From Acetobacterium paludosum (GTDB lineage Bacteria > Bacillota > Clostridia > Eubacteriales > Eubacteriaceae): 64,000 bases of DNA. Positions 26,578 to 35,593 of this stretch are shown here, piece by piece. Made by a program: the position numbers and the translations under genes. Each line of letters opens with the position of its first letter. Position 1 is the first letter of the stretch. The notes beneath the pieces are model-generated. The model saw only the letters and a list, made by a program, of their open reading frames with translations, ran no database searches and was not told the DNA's origin. Where the stretch lies: positions 21,583-85,582 of the forward strand of contig NZ_RXYA01000017.1 in the NCBI RefSeq assembly GCF_008086595.1. The letters are read 5' to 3'.

Positions 26578-26616
26578 AACCACAAGAAATGCCATTGCGT
26601 ATTTCTTGTGGTTTTT
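26578..26616 (+). terminator. Terminator of the glycyl radical operon
   Basis: AACCACAAGAAAT and ATTTCTTGTGGTT form a perfect 13-bp stem, followed by TTT. A close copy lies at 28015, 1437 bp on, as part of a duplicated unit. Confidence 0.9.
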
Positions 26617-26684
26617 CTTAATTTCTGTTATATTAAATATATAGCTAAACTAAACTCAATTTAATAGAAGTGAGGCGAAAAATT

Positions 26685-27974
26685 TTGATTTCCAGAATAC
26701 TGATCTTCATAAAAAACATTTTTTTTATCCCGCTGGCGGAGAAATACCGAAAAGAGTTGACAATAAAGATAAACAGAACCAACGCGGCGAATTTAAGTAT
26801 TATTTCACGAACTTTTATTATTCTGCAACTCATAACAATCGCTTTTTTAATAATTAATCAAGGGAAACCTCTGTTTATACCGTCGAATATCATTTCTTTT
26901 GAGCGGTACGTAGTCCTGGGATTTGGGGCCTTGGTTATTTTTCTGCTGATTACTAAACTGGAAAAAGATATTCCCAAGAATGGAACGGGGATCGTGGCGG
27001 CGGGGATTATCTTCATTGTATTTGTCTTAGCATGGTGTGCTGCAATTTCCTTACTGGATCAGGTATCCTATGGTCAGATCATCGTTTATGTCGCAGCCAT
27101 GATTTCGATTGCGGTTGTGCCTATTTTTCAGCCTTATATTATATTCCCAATTTATGTTGCGGTGCAATCCGTTTTTATCCTTTTGATACCAATGTTTCAG
27201 CCATCTCCGGATATTGTCTCAGGAGATATTATTTACAGTACTATGGTTATGATATTGGCTGTGGTCATATCACGTATGCGGTACCAAAATTGGGTGAAAG
27301 TTTTTGAAAATGAGAAGAACATTGAGGAAAAAAACGATGAATTGGAAAAAGTTAATACAGAATTCGGAAAAATTAATGAGAAACTGAAGAAAGCTAATGA
27401 AAAATTGAAACACCTTTCTCAACGAGATGGTTTAACGAATATTTTCAACCGTTCCATGTTCGATAAAACAATGAATTTGGAATGGAACAAGTGTCAACGT
27501 CATCAATTGCCATTGTCGTTAGTGATGATTGACATCGATTTATTTAAAAAATTAAATGACAATTTTGGGCATCAGATCGGGGACTATTGCTTAAAGCAGG
27601 TTGCCGATGTGTTGGTGTTCTGTGCCAACCGTTCTGCTGATGTTGTGTCTCGATATGGCGGCGATGAATTTGCTGTCATCTTACCCCAAACCAATAAAGA
27701 AGGTGCGCTAACTATTGCCAAAAGACTTCAGGAAAATGTTTCTGAACTGAACATTCCAGAGATTGATTCTCAGTTGAGTCAATCTCTTACAATCAGCGTT
27801 GGTGTCAGCAGTGTTGTTCCATCAGAAAATTCATCCATTGAAGAATTAATAAAAAATGCTGATCAAGCGCTTTATGAGGCAAAAAAAACAAGAAATGATA
27901 TTCAATTTCAGAGTATCGATAAACATTTGAATTCAGTGCTTGTTACTGATGATCTCAACTCATATAGCTTATGA
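26685..27974 (+). CDS. Membrane diguanylate cyclase (GGDEF), copy 1
   Basis: A 429-residue protein. The N-terminal 210 residues hold six membrane helices, then a coiled coil, then a GGDEF domain from about residue 260. The catalytic motif RYGGDEF and a product-inhibition I-site (RSAD, five residues upstream) are intact, so it should make cyclic di-GMP and be feedback-inhibited. The likely start is TTG at 26685, by analogy with copy 2 (both begin MIS-x-ILL-type); GTG at 26670 is an alternative. Together with the HD-GYP protein at the left edge it makes c-di-GMP signalling prominent here. Confidence 0.85.
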   Translation: MISRILIFIKNIFFIPLAEKYRKELTIKINRTNAANLSIISRTFIILQLITIAFLIINQGKPLFIPSNIISFERYVVLGFGALVIFLLITKLEKDIPKNGTGIVAAGIIFIVFVLAWCAAISLLDQVSYGQIIVYVAAMISIAVVPIFQPYIIFPIYVAVQSVFILLIPMFQPSPDIVSGDIIYSTMVMILAVVISRMRYQNWVKVFENEKNIEEKNDELEKVNTEFGKINEKLKKANEKLKHLSQRDGLTNIFNRSMFDKTMNLEWNKCQRHQLPLSLVMIDIDLFKKLNDNFGHQIGDYCLKQVADVLVFCANRSADVVSRYGGDEFAVILPQTNKEGALTIAKRLQENVSELNIPEIDSQLSQSLTISVGVSSVVPSENSSIEELIKNADQALYEAKKTRNDIQFQSIDKHLNSVLVTDDLNSYSL

Positions 27975-28014
27975 AATCACAAACATTTTATGGTACTAAT
28001 TTGGAATGATAATG

Positions 28015-28056
28015 AACCATAAGAAATGCATGCGCGAATTTCTTGTGGCTTTTCTA
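28015..28056 (+). terminator. Terminator after the first GGDEF gene
   Basis: AACCATAAGAAAT pairs with ATTTCTTGTGG, followed by CTTTTC. It is a diverged copy of the terminator at 26578. Confidence 0.75.
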
Positions 28057-28109
28057 AATATCTGTTATATTGAAATAAATAAATTTTATCAGAATAGAGG
28101 TGTGGAATT

Positions 28110-29345
28110 TTGATTTCCAAAATACTGCTATCGATCAAAAAATTTTTTTATATCCCCATTACAGAGAATTATCAAAAAGAGTTGACATTGAAGATAAACA
28201 ATACCAATGTGGCAAATATGATTATTGTTTCACGCTCATTTGTAATTTTGGAACTGTTAATGATTGCTTTTTCTGTAATCGATAAGGGAAAAGCTTTGTT
28301 TGCACAGCCAAAGATCATTTTTTTTGTGATGTATGTTGTGATGGCATTAGCAGCATTAGTAAATTCTTTAATATTCAGTAATTTTCAAAAAAATATTTCT
28401 GAACACGAAATTGGTATCAGGAATGCAGGGATTATTTTTACAACCTTTATATTATTATGGTGCGCTGGAATTTCTTTACTGGATCAATTTTCATATGGCC
28501 AAATTATTGTTTATATCTCTGCAGTTATTGCGATAGCAGTAGTGCCCATCTTTCAACCTTATGTTTTATTTTCCATCTATTTGCTGGTGCAATCCATTTT
28601 TATTTTGCTGATGTTTATGTTCGTGTCATCCGATGGTGGGATATTTGGAAATATGGTTAACAGTACCTTGCTGATGTTATTATTTCTAGTTATCTCACGC
28701 ATGCGCTATAAAAATTGCGTAAAAACTTTTGAAAATGAAAAAAATATTGAGGAAAAAAGTCGTGAATTAAAAAAGGTTAATGATGAGTTAAAGGCGGTCA
28801 ATGAAAAATTGAAATACCTTTCACAGCGAGATGGGTTAACGAATATTTTCAACCGCTCCATGTTTGACAAAACAATGAATCTGGAATGGAACAAGTGTCT
28901 ACGGAATCAATTGCCGCTGTCTTTAGTGATGATTGACATCGATTTATTTAAAACATTGAACGATACTTTCGGTCACCAGATTGGGGACTGTTGCTTAAGG
29001 CAGGTTGCGGATGTTTTGGTGTTCTGCGCCAACCGTGCGGCCGATGTTGTATCCCGCTATGGCGGAGATGAATTTGCTGTCATTTTACCCCAAACAGATA
29101 AAGACGGTGCCCTGACCATTGCCAAGAAACTTCAGGAAAAGGTTGCCGAGTTGACGATTCCCGAAATTGATTGTCAGGCGTGCCAATCCCTTACAATCAG
29201 TATCGGGGTCAGCTGCATTGTTCCGTCGGAGAATTCATCCATCGAAGAATTGCTTAAAAATGCTGATCAAGCGCTTTACGAGGCGAAAAAGGTCCGAGAT
29301 GATATACAATTTCAGAGTGCTGATAAAATTCAAGTCAGTGCTTGA
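28110..29345 (+). CDS. Membrane diguanylate cyclase (GGDEF), copy 2
   Basis: A 411-residue close paralogue of the preceding protein: six membrane helices, a slightly shorter coiled coil, and a GGDEF domain with RYGGDEF and I-site RAAD. The catalytic domain is nearly identical while the membrane sensor has diverged (for example VSSDGGIFG in place of QPSPDIVSG), so the two may sense different cues. It starts with TTG at 28110. It is the second unit of a tandem duplication of about 1.43 kb that includes the terminator and promoter region. Confidence 0.88.
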   Translation: MISKILLSIKKFFYIPITENYQKELTLKINNTNVANMIIVSRSFVILELLMIAFSVIDKGKALFAQPKIIFFVMYVVMALAALVNSLIFSNFQKNISEHEIGIRNAGIIFTTFILLWCAGISLLDQFSYGQIIVYISAVIAIAVVPIFQPYVLFSIYLLVQSIFILLMFMFVSSDGGIFGNMVNSTLLMLLFLVISRMRYKNCVKTFENEKNIEEKSRELKKVNDELKAVNEKLKYLSQRDGLTNIFNRSMFDKTMNLEWNKCLRNQLPLSLVMIDIDLFKTLNDTFGHQIGDCCLRQVADVLVFCANRAADVVSRYGGDEFAVILPQTDKDGALTIAKKLQEKVAELTIPEIDCQACQSLTISIGVSCIVPSENSSIEELLKNADQALYEAKKVRDDIQFQSADKIQVSA

Positions 29346-29438
29346 AAAAGATGAAAAATATAGCTACAGATTTAATAAAGCTAGCATCTGCTTTTGAATT
29401 TTGTCAGCTAGTGCGAAGACACTTTCTGCCGCTGCTTC

Positions 29439-29771
29439 TTAATCCATCTCGGAGTTTGCATAATTTTGTCCCCATTGCCCTAAATTAGCTAAAATCGGTA
29501 AAATGCTTTTTCCTGAATCGGTGAGGGAATATTCTACTTTGGGCGGTATTTGTGCATAGGCAAATCGTTTTACTAATCCATATCCTTCTAATTCACGGAG
29601 TTGTTGAGTCAACATTTTTTGAGTAATATTCGGTAAAGTTCTTCGTAGCTCATTGAATCTGATCGTTTTATCACCTAGATACCATAAAATGAGCACTTTC
29701 CATTTTCCACCGATGATAGCCAACGTTAATTCCATCGAACAATGATACTCTTTATCTTTAAATTTAATCAA
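29439..29771 (-). CDS. HxlR family transcriptional regulator
   Basis: A 110-residue winged-helix protein with the HxlR hallmarks: Cys in HCSMELTLAIIGGKWKVLIL, then FNELRRTLPNITQKMLTQQLRELE and YSLTDSGKSILP. It is divergent from a ferredoxin-nitroreductase gene, the usual arrangement for HxlR regulators that sense electrophiles or redox-active compounds through the N-terminal cysteine. RBS AAGGAG is 7 bp upstream of the ATG. Confidence 0.93.
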   Translation of the reverse strand: MIKFKDKEYHCSMELTLAIIGGKWKVLILWYLGDKTIRFNELRRTLPNITQKMLTQQLRELEGYGLVKRFAYAQIPPKVEYSLTDSGKSILPILANLGQWGQNYANSEMD

Positions 29772-29811
29772 TATTTCTCACTCCTTAAATTAGTCAAAGT
29801 ATTATTTTACG

Positions 29812-29827
29812 GTATACAAGTATATAC
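29812..29827. promoter_or_regulatory. Possible HxlR operator
   Basis: GTATACAAGTATATAC is a near-palindrome in the divergent HxlR/nitroreductase spacer. It also contains a TATACT -10-like sequence on the minus strand. Assignment rests on position and symmetry. Confidence 0.4.
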
Positions 29828-29930
29828 TATCCCACTAATAAGTGCCTACTTGTTAATTATTACCTGACAGTCTATTATTATAGCATAATAGAATTTCAAA
29901 ATAACAACTATTGAAGTGAGGAACGTAAAA

Positions 29931-30785
29931 ATGAATATTATTCAGGTTGATCATGAAAAATGTACCAAATGTGGGATATGTGTAGAACTGTGTCCAACAA
30001 GAACTTTACATATGGGAGAGAACGGGCCAGAAGAAGTTAAACCGGAAGGATGCATCGCCTGCGGTCATTGTGTTGCTATATGTCCCAATACGGCGATCGA
30101 TAATGCCAAGACACCATTATCGGATCAAGTGGTTTTGGAAAATTTTCCAGTTATTGATAGTGATACTGCTTACCATTTTATGCGATCACGTCGATCAATT
30201 CGTTGTTATAAAAGTGAAAGTGTTCCTAGAAAACAGTTATTAAAATTAGCCGATATTGCCCGATTTGCGCCTACTGCAAGCAATAAACAGGGGATCTCAT
30301 ATATTATTATAGAAAATAGAAAAACACTTGAAAAAGCTACAGCAGTTGTTATTCAATGGATGGAAGAAAACCAGTCTCGTTGGTGGAGCTTTCCGTTGCA
30401 TATTAAAGCTTATAGAGAAAAAGGGATTGATGGAATTTTTCGTTCTGCTCCAAATCTAATTATCGCGACGGCACCAAAAGATTTTAAAAACGGTCGGGAA
30501 AATACTATTTTATCACTTGCCTATTTAGAACTGTATGCAAATACGTTAGGAATTGGTTCTGCTTGGGCAGGTCTTTTTGAGATGTGTGCATTTTCAAACT
30601 ATGTTCCCTTACTGGACTTGTTAAAAATTCCAGAGACTAAGTCAATAACAGGAGCCGTCATGATTGGTTATCCGAAATATCATTTTGAAAGACTCGTGGA
30701 TAGGAATCCGATTGATGTCATCTGGTTAAGTGATGATGGGAGATCGGATAAGTTAAACAAAGATTTTGACAACATTTCCAGATAA
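29931..30785 (+). CDS. Ferredoxin-fused nitroreductase family protein
   Basis: A 284-residue protein. Residues 1-60 carry two 4Fe-4S sites (CTKCGICVELCP and CIACGHCVAICP); the rest is a nitroreductase-fold FMN domain with RRSIRCYKSE, FAPTASNKQGISY, LGIGSAWAGLFE and the C-terminal GAVMIGYPK. The fusion lets ferredoxin-type clusters feed FMN directly. The start is ATG 29931, 9 bp after AAGTGAGG; GTG 29916 is less likely because it lies inside the ribosome binding site. It is probably regulated by the divergent HxlR protein. Confidence 0.9.
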   Translation: MNIIQVDHEKCTKCGICVELCPTRTLHMGENGPEEVKPEGCIACGHCVAICPNTAIDNAKTPLSDQVVLENFPVIDSDTAYHFMRSRRSIRCYKSESVPRKQLLKLADIARFAPTASNKQGISYIIIENRKTLEKATAVVIQWMEENQSRWWSFPLHIKAYREKGIDGIFRSAPNLIIATAPKDFKNGRENTILSLAYLELYANTLGIGSAWAGLFEMCAFSNYVPLLDLLKIPETKSITGAVMIGYPKYHFERLVDRNPIDVIWLSDDGRSDKLNKDFDNISR

Positions 30786-30820
30786 CCCAAAATATATTTT
30801 TTCCAATCTAAACCAGCCAA

Positions 30821-30855
30821 AAAAGTTAAGTGGCATCAGACTCAACTTAACTTTT
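30821..30855. terminator. Terminator between nitroreductase and hypothetical gene
   Basis: AAAAGTTAAGT and ACTTAACTTTT are perfect 11-bp arms around a 13-base loop. On the minus strand a T6 run follows. The right arm overlaps the last codons of the minus-strand gene. Confidence 0.75.
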
Positions 30856-31180
30856 CTGGGACCTCTTTTAGCATTGGCACGATCGCATCGATGTTTTCCT
30901 GGTTAACTCCTTTATCCGATCGCTGAAACAGTGCTGCCAGCACTGATTTTACAACGACGCGCGTTTGCTTATCCCCGGTTTCACATAATTCTACGGTAAC
31001 GATTTCACCAGCCGACCTTGAACTGGGGGTTGTTTGCAAAATAATCACATAGTTATTTTCTTTCAGCTCTTTTTCGATAATGGAAAAACGGCGTGTTTCA
31101 TCTAAATTTGATAAAAATCTTTCTTTTAGCGCTTCAAGCGATGCGCCAATGATCACTTCTTTGGTTTCTGATTTACTCAT
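30842..31180 (-). CDS. Hypothetical protein, 112 residues
   Basis: I do not recognise this protein. It is a small soluble alpha/beta protein (ASLEALKERFLSNLDETRRF, YVIILQTTPSSRS, VTVELCETGDKQTRVVVKSVLAAL) with no signal peptide or cysteine cluster. It is transcribed alone, against its neighbours, and shares the terminator at 30821. Composition is normal for the region, and the frame is well filled with conserved-looking strands, so I believe it is real. Confidence 0.6.
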   Translation of the reverse strand: MSKSETKEVIIGASLEALKERFLSNLDETRRFSIIEKELKENNYVIILQTTPSSRSAGEIVTVELCETGDKQTRVVVKSVLAALFQRSDKGVNQENIDAIVPMLKEVPEKLS

Positions 31181-31463
31181 ATCATATTTTTAGCAGCAGA
31201 CTGTACAAATTAAAAGCCTGATGCATTCCCCTTTCTTTTTTTGTAATACAAAACGATTTTACCTTCCGCCCGGTAAATGAACGAATTAAGAAAAGCAACA
31301 GGCGGTGCTTTAATTATATTGCGAATAAGAAAGATTTTCAAGTTAAAAACCGTTGTCACCTTGTATTTGCAATTGATTACTGATGGCATTCTTGACAAAT
31401 ACCAGTATTTGGATAATAATACTGGCAAAATAGCTTTTCAATTAACGAGGAGGAAACAGAGTA

Positions 31464-32039
31464 ATGAAAAAATCGATAGGCGCTAAAACATTTGCAATGC
31501 CCAGTCCAGTTTGGGTTGTGGGAACTTATGGAGAAAATAGTGTTCCAAATATAATGACCGCTGCATGGGGAGGAATTTGCTGTTCTGTTCCACCATGTGT
31601 GACGGTATCTTTGCAAAAACCACGAGCTTCTTATGATAATATCATGAAGCGAAAAGCATTTACGATTAGTATACCTTCCAGCAAACAAGCAGTTGAGGCT
31701 GATTATGTGGGTATTGTCAGTGGCAAAAATGCGGATAAATTTGCAGTGACCGGCTTAACTCCGGTTAAAAGCGAGCTTGTTGATGCCCCTTATGTCGGTG
31801 AATTTCCTTTGATTTTAGAATGTCGGCTGGTACAGACAGTAGAACTTGGCATACATACTCAGTTTATTGGTGAAATCGTCGATGTAAAGGCGGACAGTGA
31901 TGTCCTCGACGAAAAGGGCATTCCCACTTTGCAAAAAGTATCGCCATTTGTCTTTAGTGCATCCGATAAAGGGTATTATCAAATGGGGGATAAACTTGGA
32001 GAGGCCTTCTCAATTGGAATGAAGTTTAAAGTTAAGTAG
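31464..32039 (+). CDS. Flavin reductase family protein (FMN-binding split barrel)
   Basis: A 191-residue protein of the flavin reductase/flavoredoxin type. Signature parts are MPSPVWVVGTYGENSVPNIMTAAWG, SLQKPRASYDNI, FTISIPSSKQAVEADYVG and LECRLVQTVELGIHTQFIGEI. It binds FMN and probably acts as an electron carrier or NAD(P)H-flavin reductase. RBS GAGGAGG precedes the ATG. It heads the gene run leading to a TetR regulator and two further redox enzymes. Confidence 0.92.
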   Translation: MKKSIGAKTFAMPSPVWVVGTYGENSVPNIMTAAWGGICCSVPPCVTVSLQKPRASYDNIMKRKAFTISIPSSKQAVEADYVGIVSGKNADKFAVTGLTPVKSELVDAPYVGEFPLILECRLVQTVELGIHTQFIGEIVDVKADSDVLDEKGIPTLQKVSPFVFSASDKGYYQMGDKLGEAFSIGMKFKVK

Positions 32040-32085
32040 TTTCTACATCCCTGTAAAATAGAAGTGACAGAATCTTTTAAGGAAT

Positions 32086-32118
32086 CTGATATTGTTGTCG
32101 AATCGTCAGCAATATCAG
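32086..32118 (+). terminator. Hairpin after flavin reductase gene
   Basis: CTGATATTG and CAATATCAG form a perfect 9-bp stem in front of the tetR promoter. There is no T-run, so it may be a terminator or a regulatory palindrome. Confidence 0.4.
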
Positions 32119-32148
32119 GTTGACTATTTAGTCATTCTAAATTATAAT
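32119..32148 (+). promoter_or_regulatory. Promoter and operator of tetR gene 1
   Basis: TTGACT (32120-32125), 17 bp and TATAAT (32143-32148) form a near-consensus promoter. The -35 is embedded in GTTGACTATTTAGTCATT (32119-32136), which shares TGACT-N4-AGTCA with the perfect palindrome at 32752, so TetR autoregulation is likely. Confidence 0.75.
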
Positions 32149-32172
32149 CGATGACAGAAAGATAAGGAGGCA

Positions 32173-32736
32173 ATGGTGGATAAAAGAGAACAGATATTAA
32201 AAGCAGCGTTGACGCTTTTCAATAGGTATGGTTTCGACAATACCCCTACGGCCCGAATTTCAAAAGAGGCGGGTGTTGCAACCGGAACACTGTTTAACTA
32301 TTTTAACAGTAAGGAAGAACTGATCAATGTCCTTTATCTAAATTGCAAGGATTCATTGACAAGGCAGTTATCCGATGGTCTTGATCAAGAAAAGACCTAT
32401 CGAAGCAAATTGAAAAGAATTTATATCAATTATCTCCGATGGAGTCTTGAGAATACCGATGAATTCCTATTTTTTCAGCAGTTCTGCAATGCATCCTGCA
32501 TCGGCGAAACAACTCGCAAAGAAGGTTTAAGCAAGTGCAATAGCATCTTAGAGTTGATTACTGAAGGGATGGAAAAAGAAATTATTAAAAATGTCAATCT
32601 GGATTATATCAGTACGGTGCTTGTAGGTATATTGAATTCAAGTACCTATTACTATATCGCAAATCCTAATTTGGCTGGAGATGAAGAGTTTTTAGAAATG
32701 TCTTTTGATTTTCTCTGGGATAGTATAAAAAAATGA
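32173..32736 (+). CDS. TetR family transcriptional regulator 1
   Basis: A 187-residue regulator with a standard N-terminal HTH (REQILKAALTLFNRYGFDNT, then ISKEAGVATGTLFNYFNSKEELI) and a helical ligand-binding C-terminus with several cysteines. AAGGAGG is only 2 bp from the ATG at 32173, so GTG at 32176 may be the true start. Matching palindromes before and after the gene indicate that it controls itself and the downstream Fe-S aldo/keto reductase and nitroreductase. Confidence 0.9.
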   Translation: MVDKREQILKAALTLFNRYGFDNTPTARISKEAGVATGTLFNYFNSKEELINVLYLNCKDSLTRQLSDGLDQEKTYRSKLKRIYINYLRWSLENTDEFLFFQQFCNASCIGETTRKEGLSKCNSILELITEGMEKEIIKNVNLDYISTVLVGILNSSTYYYIANPNLAGDEEFLEMSFDFLWDSIKK

Positions 32737-32751
32737 TTTTTTTTATACTAG

Positions 32752-32769
32752 AATGACTAAACAGTCATT
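32752..32769. promoter_or_regulatory. TetR 1 operator upstream of the aldo/keto reductase
   Basis: AATGACTAAACAGTCATT is a perfect inverted repeat (7-bp arms) directly after a TATACT -10 (32744-32749). It matches the operator at 32119. Confidence 0.7.
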
Positions 32770-32881
32770 CAGCTGGAGGTCATGTAATTATAAATTTATC
32801 ACATCGATTTTAATAACCATTGCTTGTTCTTCGGCAAACAGAAAAAATAAAGCAACGAAAAAAAATAAGGAGTATTACAAA

Positions 32882-34045
32882 ATGAATTATCGGACCAACC
32901 CTAAAAATGGAGACAAACTTTCAGCCCTTGGTTTTGGCTGTATGCGATTTGCTAAAGATGAAAAAGAAGTAGAAAAACAGATAATTTATGCAATTGAAAA
33001 TGGTGTCAACTATTTTGACACAGCCTATATTTATCCCAAGAGTGAAGCAATATTAGGAAGAGTGTTGGCAAAAGGTTATCGCGACCGCGTGAAAATTGCA
33101 ACTAAGATGCCCCCTTATTTAATTAAAAAATATGAAGATCTTGACAAGATCTTCAACGCTGAATTAGAAAGACTGCAAACAGACCATATCGATTATTACT
33201 TCTTACATATGCTGACCGATGTCACGATCTGGATAAGACTTGTGAAACTCGGCATCCTGAAATGGATTGAAGAAAAAAAACAAGCAGGCCAAATTATTAA
33301 TATCGGATTTTCATACCATGGCGGCAGAGATGAATTTAAAAAACTGGTGGACTCTTTTGATTGGGAATTCTGTATGATTCAATTTAATTTTCTTGACGAA
33401 AATAAACAGGCCGGAAAAGAAGGGCTGGAATATGCCGCGGCTAAAGGATTTCCGGTTATGATAATGGAACCGTTAAGAGGCGGGAAACTGGTTACAAATC
33501 TCCCCAAGGAAGTTTATAAGGTCTGGGATCAGGCATATGTACAGCGTTCTCCAGCGGAATGGGCATTTCGCTGGATTTGGAATCACCCGGAAGTAACCGT
33601 TGTATTGTCTGGAATGAATTCTCAGGCAATGGTGGAAGAAAATATAAAAACAGCCTCACAAGCTGAAGCAAATGCTTTTACAGCCGCCGATTTTGAATTA
33701 TTTAATAATGTCAGTCAAATATTGAGTGAAAAAATTAAAATACCCTGTACCGGATGCAATTATTGCATTCCATGTCCAATGGGGGTCGATATTCCGACCT
33801 GTTTTTCATGCTACAATGATCGGGAAATCGAAGGTAAAACGTCTGCTCTGAGCAAATACATTATGCAAACCAGCGTGAAGAGTAAAACCAGCAATGCTTC
33901 CCTCTGTTCGAAATGTGGAAAATGCGAAAAACATTGCCCTCAAAATATTAAGATAAGAGACGAACTGATCAATGTTACAAAAGCGATGGAGGGTTTTTAC
34001 TATAAGCCAACCCGGTTTATAATTAAAAAATTCATGAAATTATAA
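32882..34045 (+). CDS. Aldo/keto reductase with C-terminal 4Fe-4S domain
   Basis: A 387-residue protein. The TIM-barrel aldo/keto reductase part has LGFGCMRF, the catalytic NYFDTAYIYPKSE (Asp, Tyr), KIATKMP (Lys) and DYYFLHML (His). The C-terminal third carries cysteine groups CTGCNYCIPCPMGVDIPTC and CSKCGKCEKHCPQNI for one or two 4Fe-4S clusters. Fe-S aldo/keto reductases are common in Clostridia; substrates are unknown. ATG 32882 follows AAGGAG; the open frame back to 32753 runs through the operator and is not coding. Confidence 0.92.
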   Translation: MNYRTNPKNGDKLSALGFGCMRFAKDEKEVEKQIIYAIENGVNYFDTAYIYPKSEAILGRVLAKGYRDRVKIATKMPPYLIKKYEDLDKIFNAELERLQTDHIDYYFLHMLTDVTIWIRLVKLGILKWIEEKKQAGQIINIGFSYHGGRDEFKKLVDSFDWEFCMIQFNFLDENKQAGKEGLEYAAAKGFPVMIMEPLRGGKLVTNLPKEVYKVWDQAYVQRSPAEWAFRWIWNHPEVTVVLSGMNSQAMVEENIKTASQAEANAFTAADFELFNNVSQILSEKIKIPCTGCNYCIPCPMGVDIPTCFSCYNDREIEGKTSALSKYIMQTSVKSKTSNASLCSKCGKCEKHCPQNIKIRDELINVTKAMEGFYYKPTRFIIKKFMKL

Positions 34046-34097
34046 AAAGTCTTCCTGCCCGACAGGATCGACCCGAAAACTATTTTGGAGGATAATT

Positions 34098-34766
34098 ATG
34101 GAAAATTTAGAATTGATGAAAGCGCGTCATTCGGTACGTGCCTATAACGAGAGAAAACTCGAGGGGGAACCTGCCCATATTCTGAATTCGCTTATTGACG
34201 AGTGCAATAAGGAGAGCGGACTTCATATTCAGTTATGCCTGAATGAACCACAAGCATTTGACGGCTTGCTGTCGCACTATGGAAAATTCAGCAATGTCAA
34301 TAATTACATTGCCTTAGTTGGAAAAAAATCAAAAGAACTTGATGAACAGTTAGGTTATTATGGCGAGAAGATCGTGTTAAAAGCCACCGAACTCGGTATG
34401 GGCTCATGCTGGGTTGCGGGGACATACAGCAAGAGCAAGTGCCGCTGCACAATAGAAAAAGGGGAAAAACTTGTCTGTGTTATCGCCATCGGGTACTTCG
34501 ATAAAGATGGCATCCCTCACAAGACAAAATCTATTGAAGAACTCAGCCACGTAAATGCCAATATGCCGGAATGGTTCCGCCGGGCGATGGAAGCAGCACA
34601 ATTAGCGCCGACTGCTATGAATCAGCAGAAGTTTTTAATTTCCCTTAATGGCAATACGGTGATAGCAAAAGCGGGCAAAGGATTTCTCACCAAACTAGAC
34701 CTTGGCATCGTTAAATATCATTTTGAACTCGGTGCGGGACACGCAAACTGGAGATATCATAAATAA
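34098..34766 (+). CDS. Nitroreductase family protein (TM1586-like)
   Basis: A 222-residue FMN-type nitroreductase-fold protein: ARHSVRAYNERKL at the start, LGYYGEKIVLKATELGMGSCWVAG, and AMEAAQLAPTAMNQQKF as the second half of the duplicated fold. It lies 52 bp after the aldo/keto reductase, with TTGGAGGAT as ribosome binding site, and is probably co-transcribed under TetR 1 control. Confidence 0.9.
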   Translation: MENLELMKARHSVRAYNERKLEGEPAHILNSLIDECNKESGLHIQLCLNEPQAFDGLLSHYGKFSNVNNYIALVGKKSKELDEQLGYYGEKIVLKATELGMGSCWVAGTYSKSKCRCTIEKGEKLVCVIAIGYFDKDGIPHKTKSIEELSHVNANMPEWFRRAMEAAQLAPTAMNQQKFLISLNGNTVIAKAGKGFLTKLDLGIVKYHFELGAGHANWRYHK

Positions 34767-34906
34767 TCAGATACTGAAGCAATTGACTCGTGAGGATAGC
34801 TAAGTGGGGTCAAGATCAACGGCTATTTAACATTGCACGGTAAGACACGTTTGTCGACAACCTGAAAAAAGACACTTTACAGTGCCCTCTTTCCAGGATA
34901 TATCAT

Positions 34907-35593
34907 TCAGAAATTTCGAACGGCATTGTTACTGCCTGTTTTCTGGAGCAGACATTTCTTTTCATACAAAGGATGATTTATCCCCAGCTCTGATCTAAAG
35001 TTAAGAAAATCTAGTTTGCCAATACATTCAGTGGGTTTCTGTTGTGATTTTAAATATTGAAACAGATCATTTGTTGCCAGGCAATCGGAAAGTGCTCTAT
35101 GGGTAGTGGTGTTTCGAATCGCACATTTTTCACATAAAGCCAGCAAGTCCCGGTTTTGAAGCAGTGTTGTTTTTTCTCGGAACAGACCCACGATATCAAT
35201 GAAATCATTGGTCAAATATTGTCCCAGCTGTTCTTCACAATGATCATATAAAAAATTGATATTAGAATTAATGTTATGACCAATTAGAACATTGTCGACT
35301 GAAAAAGACAGAAAGGAATCCAGTACCTCGTTAACCTGAGCGGCATCCGCAACCATTTGATTGGTGATGCCGGTTAAATTGGAAATATAATCATTAATGG
35401 GGTTCTTCGGCCGGATTAATGATTGAAAGATGGATGTAATTTCATTTTTGTATACTTTTACTGCTCCAATTTCAATGATTTCATTGTTTTTAGGGTTGAA
35501 CCCTGTTGTTTCAATGTCAATAATCACATAATCATCAGGAAATTCAATAAGGTTTTTGCCTTTATAATCTCTGATTATTGGAATAATGTTCAT
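34907..35593 (-). CDS. DEDDh 3'-5' exonuclease (DnaQ/epsilon-like)
   Basis: A 228-residue exonuclease. Exo I is YVIIDIETTGFNPKNNEIIEIG, Exo II contains LIGHNINSNINFLYD, and Exo III is HRALSDCLAT with the catalytic His and Asp. It acts on DNA or RNA 3' ends as a stand-alone domain, probably in repair, since it is not fused to a polymerase. The last 45 residues have no recognised domain. It is transcribed alone. Confidence 0.92.
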   Translation of the reverse strand: MNIIPIIRDYKGKNLIEFPDDYVIIDIETTGFNPKNNEIIEIGAVKVYKNEITSIFQSLIRPKNPINDYISNLTGITNQMVADAAQVNEVLDSFLSFSVDNVLIGHNINSNINFLYDHCEEQLGQYLTNDFIDIVGLFREKTTLLQNRDLLALCEKCAIRNTTTHRALSDCLATNDLFQYLKSQQKPTECIGKLDFLNFRSELGINHPLYEKKCLLQKTGSNNAVRNF

